64,000 nt of DNA from Phylloscopus collybita (lineage: Eukaryota > Chordata > Aves > Passeriformes > Phylloscopidae). Below are positions 36,381-46,885 of the stretch, piece by piece; position 1 is the first letter of the stretch, and each line of letters opens with the position of its first letter. Where the stretch lies: the NCBI GenBank assembly GCA_027886175.1, contig JAJNNQ010000024.1, forward strand, positions 3,518,001 through 3,582,000, given 5' to 3'. The position numbers were made by a program, and so were the translations under genes. Under the pieces are notes generated by a model. The model was not told the origin of the DNA. It did no database searches and was given only the letters and a program-made list of their open reading frames with translations.

Positions 36381-37016
36381 TGTGGTGGGGTGACTTTATG
36401 CCGCTCGTATCCCCAATCGTCTGCTCTGTTTGTGCTGTATATTCAGTTCTGTACATTTAAAACTTGTTCTGGGAGCGAAGGGGGAGAAAGCAGCAGCAGC
36501 AGTTTGTTTGGAGAAAACTGCCTGACTCCCCCATGGCTGCTCTCCAGCATTCGTCTGAGGCACGGACAGCGGTGGGACAGAGATCTCCTGTGGTTTAGTT
36601 AGTTTAGCTAGCTAGGGCAGAGAAGACTCCCTGGACTGGTTTTTTTTTCCTTTTTTTTTTTCCTCCCTGGGACTGTTTAAATCTGCTCAGGACTGAAAAC
36701 CCAGAGGAGCAGCGAGGGCTGGCACCTGTGGCCTGCTGGGCCTGGAGCTGGTGAGAGACTGAGGGAGCTGAGCTGCACCCACGGCAAGGCCTGCCTCAGT
36801 TTGCCATCTCTCTGCAGAGCGGCCAGAGGTTTTATTGTTTCATACTATTAATTCTTTGCATTTGTGGGCATTTTGTTTGTTAAAGAAATAGTTTTTTTCC
36901 ACTTTTCTCTGAGGAAGTTCTTTTCCTGGACCGGCTGGGGGGAGGGGCCGTTTGGGTTTGCTTTTCAAAGGAACCCCTTCGGAGGTTCCCTCTCAATTTT
37001 GCCCTAAACCAGGACA
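36381..37016 (+). mobile_element. Solo LTR of an endogenous retrovirus (ERVL-type inferred)
   Basis: The element starts TGTGGTGGGGTGACTTTATG and ends CCCTAAACCAGGACA, so it has the canonical TG...CA boundaries (TGT/ACA ends). It is flanked by an exact 5-bp target-site duplication, TACGT, at 36376-36380 and 37017-37021. With 636 bp between the duplicates and no internal retroviral genes, it is a complete solo LTR, the product of recombination between two LTRs of an old provirus. Five-base duplications are usual for ERVL-like elements, and the ends resemble songbird LTRs I recall, but the family name is inference. Orientation is tentative. It contains a CAG trinucleotide run and a T-rich stretch near 36640-36661. 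No viral protein is encoded. Confidence 0.85.
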
Positions 37017-37021
37017 TACGT

Positions 37022-37373
37022 GGGCAAAAGTCCTTTCCTGCAGCAGAGCTGCTGGGATTCCTCTGCAGCCATTTACCTTGCAGGAGAGCAGATTGGAGAA
37101 GCTGTCACCGGAGTGAGCAGACGGTGTCAGCAGTGACTGACACCCACTGGAGCTGTGCAAACACGGGCACCCTCATCTCCTGGCAGGCAGCTGGGATTGT
37201 CCCCCACTGACACAAGCTACGAGGTGTGAACAGCACCAGGCTGGTGCTGGGGTGTGTATCTGGTTCTGGCCCAGCTTGGTGTTCAGCTTGGGCTCCTGGC
37301 AGCTCTGATATGCTCCAACAAATCTCTTTTGTGGGGTCTTGGCTCACAGGCAGTTGGCTCACACTGTCATGGC
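37022..37373. other. Spacer between the two LTRs
   Basis: About 350 bp without a recognised family or gene. It is somewhat richer in G+C than the surroundings. It may be host sequence or the unrecognised end of the reverse-strand LTR that follows. Confidence 0.5.
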
Positions 37374-37919
37374 TGTGGTAAAAGAGGGGACTCTCCAGAA
37401 GCTTTCAGAAAACAGAGGCTTTATTTGGGGGGGTCAGGGGATCCCCCAGCCTCAGGTGAGTGCCTCTGAGAGAGACCCCGAGCCTGGGCTGCAGGGGGGT
37501 TTTGTACAACACAGTCCGGGGGGTGGGTACAAAATTATACAAACCAATAAAACAATCCAAACACTACATGCCAACTAAGTTACATAAATTCTAACAAATC
37601 CAATACAGGTTTGGGAGTGGTCTCAGGAGAGTCTTGCCAAACTAGTGGCCAAAGCTCTTGGACCTTAAAGATAAAAATTTCATGACGGACAAAGGGAAAA
37701 TTATGCATAACACAAGGATGAAACAAGAAGGAACCAATAAAGAAGAGTCTCCAAGCAGAGGCTCTAGTTGTCCTAGAAATCCTTATCAAACTATGATAAG
37801 AATACATTCTAGGACAAGAGACCCTTTCAAGGTGTTCAAACTATACTAAACTTACAATAAAAAAACCCCTATACTATATTCATAACTAAAGCTTATAAAT
37901 CATTTCTTGCAAACTCACA
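37374..37919 (-). mobile_element. Solo LTR of an endogenous retrovirus, reverse strand
   Basis: On the minus strand the element begins TGTGAGTTTGCAAG (from 37919) and ends TTTTACCACA (37374). An AATAAA polyadenylation signal at 37425-37420 is followed by CCTCTGTTTTCTG, the usual R/U5 arrangement of an LTR. The upstream part is AT-rich and unstructured, as expected for U3. I could not find a matching target-site duplication at these borders, so either end may be off by some bases (the lower edge could be 37365). No adjacent viral genes are visible. It lies opposite in orientation to the LTR at 36381-37016, only about 350 bp away. Confidence 0.6.
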
Positions 37920-40167
37920 GACTGGGTGCCTAAAACTGCTCCCTTCCTTTCAAGCCCTTCTATTGTGCCTCCTTTTGCAGAAGTGAGGGGGAGAAGTTGG
38001 AAGGGAGTGTTGGCGATGCCTTCAATAACGATGTGACACAAAGGTAAATGCTCTAACTGGCCACTTCCTCTGCTCCTTTGTACATCTTTGAAGGCTGCCC
38101 CTCCCAAACTGTCGTGTGCAAGTGCACAAGCAGAAATTAAATATAAAATATAATAAATCAGCATCCCTGCTTCGTGCCTCTAATCAATGTCGTGCTTCCA
38201 ATAAACAGGAGGGTACTTAACACCCGCTGAGGTTGCCTGACCCATCCTCTTTACAGCTCGTTTGCCTCACACTCTAAATGTCAGATTTCCACACAGAAAT
38301 CAAGCAGCCTCTTTTCATGGGAGCCTGTCAAAGAGTGAATCCGTAGAAAGCTATTCCAGATGATGGTAATGTGGAGTTTAGTTCATGCATGTCACTGAAA
38401 AAAAAAGTGCTATTTAGTGGTTACTGAAATTGAACTTAAAGCAATGCAGTCATTTGAAAGTAGCTTAGGAAGGGCATCTGCTGAGTGGAATTGACTTAAA
38501 AATGGATCCAACTAAGGTGTTTTTAAATATATTTTCTCATATCCCTCTGATATCCTGACTGACACACAGGTTCTGGCAGCCAAATAAAATCTCTTCCCCT
38601 GACACAAGTTTGTAGAAAAGCTGCATCCTATTTTGATAAAATTAAGTTAATGATGACATGAAAACTATGAAAAAAAAATAGAGTAAGTGTACTGCTTTCC
38701 ACTATTAAGATATTTCTCTGGAGCTATCCTATGCCTGGTTCCCCAGCCCCACAAGCAGCCTTGCTGCTTGCTATTTCAGCAAACTCACCTGTGTCAGCAG
38801 GCAGACTCACAGCTCAGCACAAGATTAGGAGCTCCTGAGGCAGAATATAGGACAGTCCCTGTGTGTGTACATGCACCTCCTGAAGCTGTGCTGCAGTCAG
38901 GGATGAAGTGGAGTTCAGATTTTTGTGCAGCAGTAAAAGAATAGGATATATCTTGACAGGACAGTTGAAAGTGGAGACAGGATATTCTTTGCTGATACCT
39001 TTTTTTTTTTCACTGTTTAAAGCATTCTACTTAATCAGCACCCAGGCCAAGGACTTATGGATTAAATCCTCCAGTATTCTTGGCTTTGTGAAAGTCTGGG
39101 AAGCAGTGTAAAATTAAATACTATGAAATGGAACACGATACTTAAGTCCTGGTTCCCATTTTTAAAAGCCATACATGACTTCATACAGACCAATGGGATA
39201 TTTCAGACATTCAGATTAATTTACTTCCATGGTGAACAACTGAAGAAGAGCTGAATTTGACACTGAGGGTTTGTATCCATACACCTAAATAACTGTTGTC
39301 TCTATTTTGAGTAGGAGGCACAGTGATGGTATCTGCTGATTGCCAAAAATAAATTGATTTGTATCACAAAAATGCATTGCCTGAAGCATCCCTGCTTCAT
39401 ACTTTCTATAAAAACCTGCAAAACTGTTCTCCTGTCTTTCCTTTCCTTTACAATGATATTATTACACTTCAGAATTACAATCTCTTATTGTTCCTTGGTC
39501 TATAAACACTTTGTGCTATATGAATTATTTCATGTTATTTATTTTTGTTTGACAGAACACAAGATAATTCTCAAACTATAAAAGCTTTCAAGCTACCTGA
39601 ATGATATGCTACTCTGGAAAATAAAATCCTTCATTAATAACCCAAATAATAAAAGTGGGATTTGAGAATGATCAGTCCCTTCCCTGTTTCCTTCTCTACC
39701 TACTGGTAGCATGAATTAGGTTTCATGTAGAAATAAATCTCCCTTACTTTTTTATAGTAATTGCAGAATTAAATAGGGGAAATTATGACAATGAAATCAA
39801 TTACTCAAAAAAACCCCAAAAAAACAAAGTAAGAAAAAGTCTTGAGTAAATTCTCATGGATATCCCTTAAATATTTAACAAAACATAAATTTGGGTTAGT
39901 AAACATTAGAAAATGTAAGGAAAGGATATATTATGCAGGTCTCATCAGTAATTCAACAGTCTTTGAGGAATAAGTAGAATTATCATTTTCCAGTTAAAAC
40001 AGCACAGTAGACCAATGCAGTAATGACATAAAGGACCAAAGCAAAGAAAAATTATTAAGGTGTTCCTAAATATATATAATAGTATATATACACAAGCTGC
40101 AGGTGTGATACAATGATCCTCTAAGCTCTGGGGAAAGACAGGGAATTTGGGTAACAAGGCCCTGCTG
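37920..40167. other. Unique noncoding DNA
   Basis: No gene is recognised. The first 330 bp after the LTR could hold further retroviral remnants (there is an AATAAA near 38200), but nothing is identifiable. Confidence 0.55.
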
Positions 40168-40212
40168 TAGATTAGATTAGATTAGATTAGATTAGATTAG
40201 ATTAGATTAGAT
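40168..40212 (+). repeat. (ATTAG)n microsatellite
   Basis: About nine perfect copies of the pentanucleotide ATTAG between CCTGCTG and ATATGGTG. Confidence 0.97.
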
Positions 40213-43200
40213 ATGGTGTAAAAATATGCCTCAGCCAGTCTGAGTCATCTCAGTCCTGTGCACAAAATGGGTTGGGATCAGTGAAATCAATGAGGAATCA
40301 AAGAAGTTCCCCACTGAGGTGCTCATTTCTACTTGTAGCAAGTGGTGCATAGGTAAGTGAAAATTATAAACTCTAGGTTCATAATCCCTTGAAACTAATT
40401 AAATATTCATCCTAGAAAAGATTCATTGTATGTGACCAGCCTCTGTCTGAGATGGGCCCATCCAAAGTGTTTCTCCTCTTCCCTTTGCTGTCAAGCAAAA
40501 AAGTTGGCATGTAAGGAATTTCTCCCTTCGGGTAAAATCTTCCCACCCACTTTTCTCTCCACTTCTTGACTCTGAGATTGCCAAAAGCTGCCCTAGCAGG
40601 GATTCTGGGGTAGCAGGTATTAGATAGGTCTCACTTTTCTGCTGGCTTTCAAGGTTTTTCTGTTCCCTGTCTGTCACCTTCACCACTGGGAGCGGTGACA
40701 CACCCCAGAGCTGTCCTCTTGCACTGCCATTTCCCTCCTCCCCTCCCTCTCCTGATTAACATTTGGGTTTATATATGCCACTGGAAATGAGTTCACTGTG
40801 ATCATTAGACCACAGTTGATCTGATGCATAGTAAATATTGCTTAGAGCTTCCTTTGTTTTAACACAGGGGTTTGATTTCTTTCATTTATTTGCCTCCACA
40901 CTTTTCACTGTGCACACGTTGCGCTCTCCTCAGTCCAGCGTTTTGAAGCACAGAGCTTTCATGTTTCATAAGAGCTTCCCAAGTTTTATTTTGAAGCTTG
41001 TTGTTTTGATAGTTCTTTATTCTGTCAGCAATGACTGTAATAGGATGGTACTCAGGGGAGAGGGAGGTTTGTGCTACAAAAAAATCAGTATTTTTTCTGA
41101 GATCCCTTATGCTGGGGTTATGTCTGACTCTAAAAACACTTGTCTAACCACATATTCTGTCAATCATCCAAAAGAGAAGATCTATATTCAGTCTCTAGGA
41201 GAAACCAGACAAGACATCCCAACAAAATAAATGTAGGAATTGGCCTGAAAAAAATGGGAAATCTATAGATCCCAATTGTTTTTCTTCCTCTCTAGAGCTG
41301 GGTCTTTGGTGTGCAACAATATAGATGCTTACAGTTTTTCCACTGATGTATGGAGACAGACATGGAATTACTGTGTCCCACCATCCCTTAAAAAAAGGTA
41401 GAAGCATCCCAAAATGAGATTGTACTGTTCCTGTAACTAAGGAACTGGGAGTAGATGGTAAAGATAAAATTGCAAAGATTGACTTGCATCATGAAATAGA
41501 AGAGGAATCATGGGTGCCCCGGAAGACAGGCAGCAAGAGTGGTTTCTCTAAAAGCTGTGGTGAAGTCCCTTTTGTTTATCTTCTGTTCACTCTACACTGA
41601 GCATATCAGGCACAGGGATTTTCTGGTATCCAGTCCTACGCAGTAAATGACTTCTGCAGCCAGACATACACAGGGCCAAGGTGCTCCATAGCTTGCCATT
41701 CCAGAAAATCCAGCAGATCCCCTCAGTTCTTTATGGTTTAGCCCTGAAAAATTAGCATTTTATTATGTTGCATCCATACACATGCAGGGCACCTCTTTCT
41801 TCCTAGAACACAGGTCATTTAGCAAATATTAATTATTAATTAATGTATTATAAAAATAAAATTTAACCATGGCAGAAAAAGAGTAGCATTTCCCAGGTGT
41901 TACTCTCAGGCAGCAGCTGACCCAAATTCATCCAGGATCTGAGTGACTTCAGGTTAGGTGTATGAATCAGCTCCAGCTCCTTAATTGCCTGAGCTGACAA
42001 AGACTGAAATAAGGTGGGTGAAGACACTGGAGAAAGGAAATTCCTGAAGGTTGCAAGCTGAAGGGAAAGGGTTTATCTTGATAAACTTTTGAAAATCCAC
42101 CTCAAAGTGGAATAACCATTACAGGAACCAGCAACAAGCACAGCAGATCACATTCTCACCATGATTTTCTCTGCACTGAGCAGGTAATACCTTTTTAAAG
42201 TGATCTCTGAATGGGCTTGTAGTTGCCAGAGGACACAGAAATTATTGCTTTGGTCATGTTTGACTGGGGCTGCTTTTTTCTTTATTCTTTCTGGAGGGTC
42301 TCACAGGTCTATTCTGTAAAACTGCTTTCCTTTATGGTCTTCCAGGGGAGGACTGGGGTCTTCTGCTTATTGTCTTTCTGTCTGAACTTCTCTTCTTGAA
42401 GATTTCTCTCAATGAAAAGCATATCAATAGCTGTCATATTATTTCTACATCTGATTAATTTCGAGCCTGTAGTTATGGATCCCTGCTTTCTCACTAGAAG
42501 ATAAATGGCAAAATCACTGAGCTAGCAAAAGAGTGAGAAGCTGAAAGGGAGAGGAAAACAAACAAACAAATACAAACAAAATTTCAATTGAGACAGCAGT
42601 GACCTGTAGGTTAAAAAGAAGAAATAAAGTGTGCACTTTCAAATAGTATGTTAGAACCAAAACCTCTGGACTGTCATCTATGGAGATTGTGTTGCTCAGC
42701 AATGGGCTCAGCAAATCATCTTAGTTTATCTTCAATCTGTAAACTGAGTTGGATAAAATTTCATTGTCTTTAAAACAGATGGTGGCTTCCAACCATTTCA
42801 AACCATAAGCACAGGGTTCAGAGGCTAACATTTTAAAATTCAGAGGTGCTAAATATGTTGTGTAAGGAGTGATGGATGTTTACACGTTGATTTTCTGGGT
42901 TTGTTTTTTTTTTCCATTTACATATTGACAAGGTTCAGAACACAAAATAAAGACATATTGTATATTAGCCACACTTGTTTTAGCCCCTGGCTGTCTGTGT
43001 ACATGATCCCCATTTAAGGCAATCTCATTTTTCTTAGCTGCTGCCTCCACCAGAACTCCAGGCCCGCTTTAACAGCGCTGCTAATCCCTGCCTCCCATAA
43101 AAACAGCATCTCCCAGGAGACTCTGAATTACGGGAAGAAGCAAATACTGCTGCTTGGCAAACTGTGCAGAGGCGCAGAGTGATTTTTAAAATGATTACTG

Positions 43201-43315
43201 CTGATATCAAGTGTTGAATAACTGCACTGCTTATCACCTAAATTACTTTTAGCTCATACTCCAGGTCATTCACCAAGTCTAAATCTAATACTGCTTTGTC
43301 TTTTGTGTCTCAAAG
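40213..43315. other. Unique noncoding DNA
   Basis: No gene or repeat family is recognised. Short frames only (the longest is 130 codons at 40838-41230, unrecognised). The stretch 43020-43240 keeps several CpGs and could be conserved noncoding DNA. Confidence 0.6.
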
Positions 43316-43557
43316 CTGTAACTTCAAGAACGTGGTGCTTTGATTGGTCTAACCTGTCCTGCCTAGTGGAGGAAACAGCTTTGTCACAGGAGGTGGGCTT
43401 CTTAAAAAGCAAAGTGATATTTTGGTTCTTAGGCATTCATGCCACCTTCAAAGCCAAAGGTCGTGATGGCATGGGCTTGCAATTAAACTTTCTTAAACTG
43501 TCTAATCTCTCTGACTCCCAAAATTTTGAGACATTCCCAGACATGACCTTCTTCAAG
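43316..43557 (+). other. Weak candidate exon (open frame between splice signals)
   Basis: A pyrimidine-rich acceptor (TTTGTCTTTTGTGTCTCAAAG) ends at 43315. A donor (TTCAAG|GTGAGTGTG) follows 43557. The 242-nt interval is open in one frame, part of the second-longest open frame in the window (43303-43779). The predicted peptide (AVTSRTWCFDW... to ...PDMTFFK) matches no family I know and shows no domain motif. Chance is the likelier explanation. Confidence 0.12.
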
Positions 43558-44474
43558 GTGAGTGTGAATGGAACATTCTTTGTCTCTGTGTACTACTCCT
43601 ATCAAATATGCACAAGTTTTCTGCTCGTTAGAGATACAATACCCCACATACCTTGCTGTGCCAGTGGAGGTCACTCAATCAGCTCTGTTTGGTCACACTT
43701 TGAACTGAAAGAAATCACATTTTTTAGACAAAGGCTTTCTCCAACGTTTTTTACATTTGGAAGAGGTGGGTTCTTCTGAATTTATTATCTTTTCACTGTT
43801 TATGGTTGTTTACTTCTCCTTACCTTTTAAGAACAACCAGGAGAGAACTGTTCTAGTTTTGATTGCAGTCGGTGCCTCAAACAACAGCACTATCAGGTTT
43901 GCACAGAAAGCACCAAGCAGGCATTTTTTTCTGTGTTGAAGTTAGTTGCTAGCACAAGTTTTTTTTATCCTTTTTTAGTGCTTTTAAACAGCAGAGAGTG
44001 ATGGAGACAGACAGAAAGACTGCAAAACAGCAAAAGGCCATCTTGCCCTCCAAAGTGACCTTCAGGTGTAGACTGGATGGGTAATTTGGCTGCATGGTAT
44101 TGGGAGATTTCCTATTTGCAAGACTACTCTGCACATCTGCAGTGTTTTATTGGTAAAAAGGATTGATAATCAGATTTGATCTCAGAATGTGACATAACAT
44201 TTGTGGGCACTGCACAGTGCTGCAGTACCCTGAAAATAAAAGGTGGCAAAGAATAGGGGACTCTGGGCCTGGCTGTGGGACCTCACCCTCTGCAGGGTAT
44301 TTCAGGTCTGATATATTCCTTCCACTACGCTGAGAAAATCCTGTGGGGACAGAGGAGGGAGAAAAAAAAAAAAAACCCAAAAAAAAAAAACAAAGGATGT
44401 TTCAGGCAATGGGGGAGGGTGTGACTGCAATGATCTGTGGGTTATTTAGACCTGCCAGGGTAAATTAATCTGCT
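43558..44474. other. Unique noncoding DNA
   Basis: No gene is recognised. An A-rich tract with CCC interruptions lies at about 44367-44392. Confidence 0.6.
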
Positions 44475-44700
44475 TTCCCTCTGGCGTGGTGTGTAGATCC
44501 TTCTTGCCCTTCAGCTAAAGATGCAGCACGAGGTGTCCAGTGCTGGTGAGACCATCACCATCAGCCATAATGTGTGGAGAACACAGATTGGCTCAATTAT
44601 GCTCAAGTTTTGGCACCAAACCAGGGACTTCTGTACCATGTGCAAACACTGAAAATGTTTGAATGCTCCACTGTGGGATGTTTGTGCTACCTCCATGCCT
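44475..44700 (+). mobile_element. Possible very old CR1-like fragment
   Basis: The words AGTGCTGGTGAGACC and AAGTTTTGGCACC occur in the same order as the CR1 stretch AGTGCTGGTGAGACCTCACC ... CAGTTCTGGGCACC. The sequence between and around them does not align by eye. If it is a CR1, it is a much older insertion than the copies at 8.9 and 57.3 kb. Confidence 0.25.
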
Positions 44701-46715
44701 CCACATAAGTATAGACTTTATGTAAGGGTCATGGTGATTAAAGGTGGACAATCAGTAATTTTGTCTAGTTAGAGAGTGAAGAGACCACTGGGAGCAGGGA
44801 TTAAAAATTCCTTTTCTGTAAGCTGAGAATTCCAGTCACTGATTTGTATGACAGCCATGTGTGTTATTCTCTGTCATTTACCCAAATAAATTTTAAAATA
44901 ATCACCCTTTTCATAAGCATGTAAGGGTACACAAATTTTAACTCAAATTGCTGTAATTACATCTAATCTAGTCAAATTCATTTTTATTAAAGTTCACACT
45001 GTGAGACTAATGAACCTAAAGCACTGAAATCATTCTCATTACACACTGTTAGATCTGTTTACTGAATCTGCATTGTTTCATGCCCAGAAGGTGAAAGTAA
45101 AAACCCACACCACCAAGATGCAAAACACATCATCTCAATCATTTCCCCTACATGAAACAGTTTAAACCAACTGTGCTCTAGCAGACAGGGGGATGTGAGC
45201 AATGTTTCCCTCACTGGGTTTTAATGGGAAAGAATGGCTGACTGATGAAGGGTGGTTTAAAGGATAATGAAGCTGGAAGGAGAAACCTCAGCTGCTGGTG
45301 GTGGGCAGGGAGATGATGCAGACAGCTGAGACACTTCTAAAATTGATGTTTCCAGAAGCTGAAGAAAAGACACAGTCATTCTAGCTGACACACAACTGTC
45401 CTTCCATATTATTTCCCCAAACCCTGTAGGCAGGGAATTATCTTCTAAAGAAACACTCACAAGGTCACCCTTCCCCTGTTCATCCAATTCCTCCTCAAAC
45501 ATGTGCTCCCACTGGCCAGCAAGCAATAAAGAGTCTGGGGAGCTGCACAGAGGATGCACATGCAGCAAGGAAAATTGGGGTATTTCCATCTGTGCTGGCC
45601 TGCACAACATAGTAAATCAATACTCTGAAGGACTGACAGATATATTACTGAGGAAAGCAAAGTAAAATCACACTTTTTTTTTCTAACACGTGAGTTTCAT
45701 CATGATCCCTTTGCCCAAAAGTCCAGGTAAATAGATCTTCCTGTGTGATTGTGAAGAAACCTTTTGAGGTTCAGGAAACTGCTTTGCTTTTCCCTCCAAA
45801 GAAAACCAAGGCAGATAGGACTGCAGAAATGAAAATCACTGTCAAATCTCCTAAATTTCACCAGTCATCTCCCCAGGCAGGGATTACCTATTTACCTCAC
45901 CTCACTTCCAGAGCTCTCTCTTGAGAAAGGAGCAAAAAACAGGACTCAAAAGGACAGAATTTCCAAATAAAAGCTCCTCCACAGGTAACAAAACCTTATT
46001 TTGCCACATAATCAATGAGAAGTGTCCTGTGCTAATGACATTTCTGCACCTGGTAAAGAAAGACCACTTCTCATTCCGCCCTCTTGGTGCCTCCAATGCA
46101 ATATCCAATTTTTCCATGGCTTTGTATTCATGATAGAATTTTGATAGCTATCAAAATAGATTATCTCCTTACCTGCCTGAAGGGAATGGCTTTTATATAT
46201 CATATTTTGTGTTGGGCAAAATACAGAATTACTTTTTTTGTCCATCAACGCTGACATTGACTTTTTTTGTGGTAGTTTTTCAGTCATTTTTAGCCACTGA
46301 TAATTATGGATTATCCAACACAAATCCATCAATAAAGCCTTGCAGATAACTCCTCAGTAATGAGAATACATAAATTCCTCACTCAATAGGTTATGCAATC
46401 AGTTCACTGCTTAATAAAAAAAACCAAACATGAGGTACTGCAAACTCTACAACAATCCATTTTATATGGAATTTGTTAATGTTGAATGAGATCCTTGACT
46501 GCAATAAAACAACAAAGCCTCCATGAATCAATGGGCTGACACTGAATTGAACTAGGTGATAGTCAGCCTGCAGTTCTTTGTAAGTAAAGGCTCCTTTGCT
46601 GTCATGGCAATCATTCCAAATTTATTTAAGTACTTATTTTCCTAAAGAAAAGTTTACTTCTATGTTTATTTTAAATGGCAAAATATTACATCTCTATTTG
46701 CAGAACATAAAACAA
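44701..46715. other. Unique noncoding DNA
   Basis: No gene is recognised. A 117-codon minus-strand frame (45257-45610) has no recognisable relative. Confidence 0.6.
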
Positions 46716-46885
46716 GTTTGGTTTTTTTGGGGGTTTTTTTTTGGTTTTTTTTGGGGTGTTGTTTTTTGGGGTTTTTTTTCTGTGGTTTTTTTTTTGGTTT
46801 TTTTTTTTTTTTTTGTTGGTTTTTTTTGTTTGGTTTTTTTTTTGTTGTTTTTTTTTTTGGTTTTTTTTTTTTTTTTTTTTTTTTT
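46716..46885 (+). repeat. 170-bp G/T-only tract
   Basis: Only T and G, apart from one C at 46780. Runs of G1-5 alternate with runs of T4-14, ending in T25 (46861-46885). Open frames through it encode Phe/Gly/Trp runs and are artefacts. Confidence 0.97.

Noticed and set aside
45257..45610. 117-codon minus-strand frame
   Set aside because: No recognisable domain, no splice or promoter context, and alternative frames overlap.
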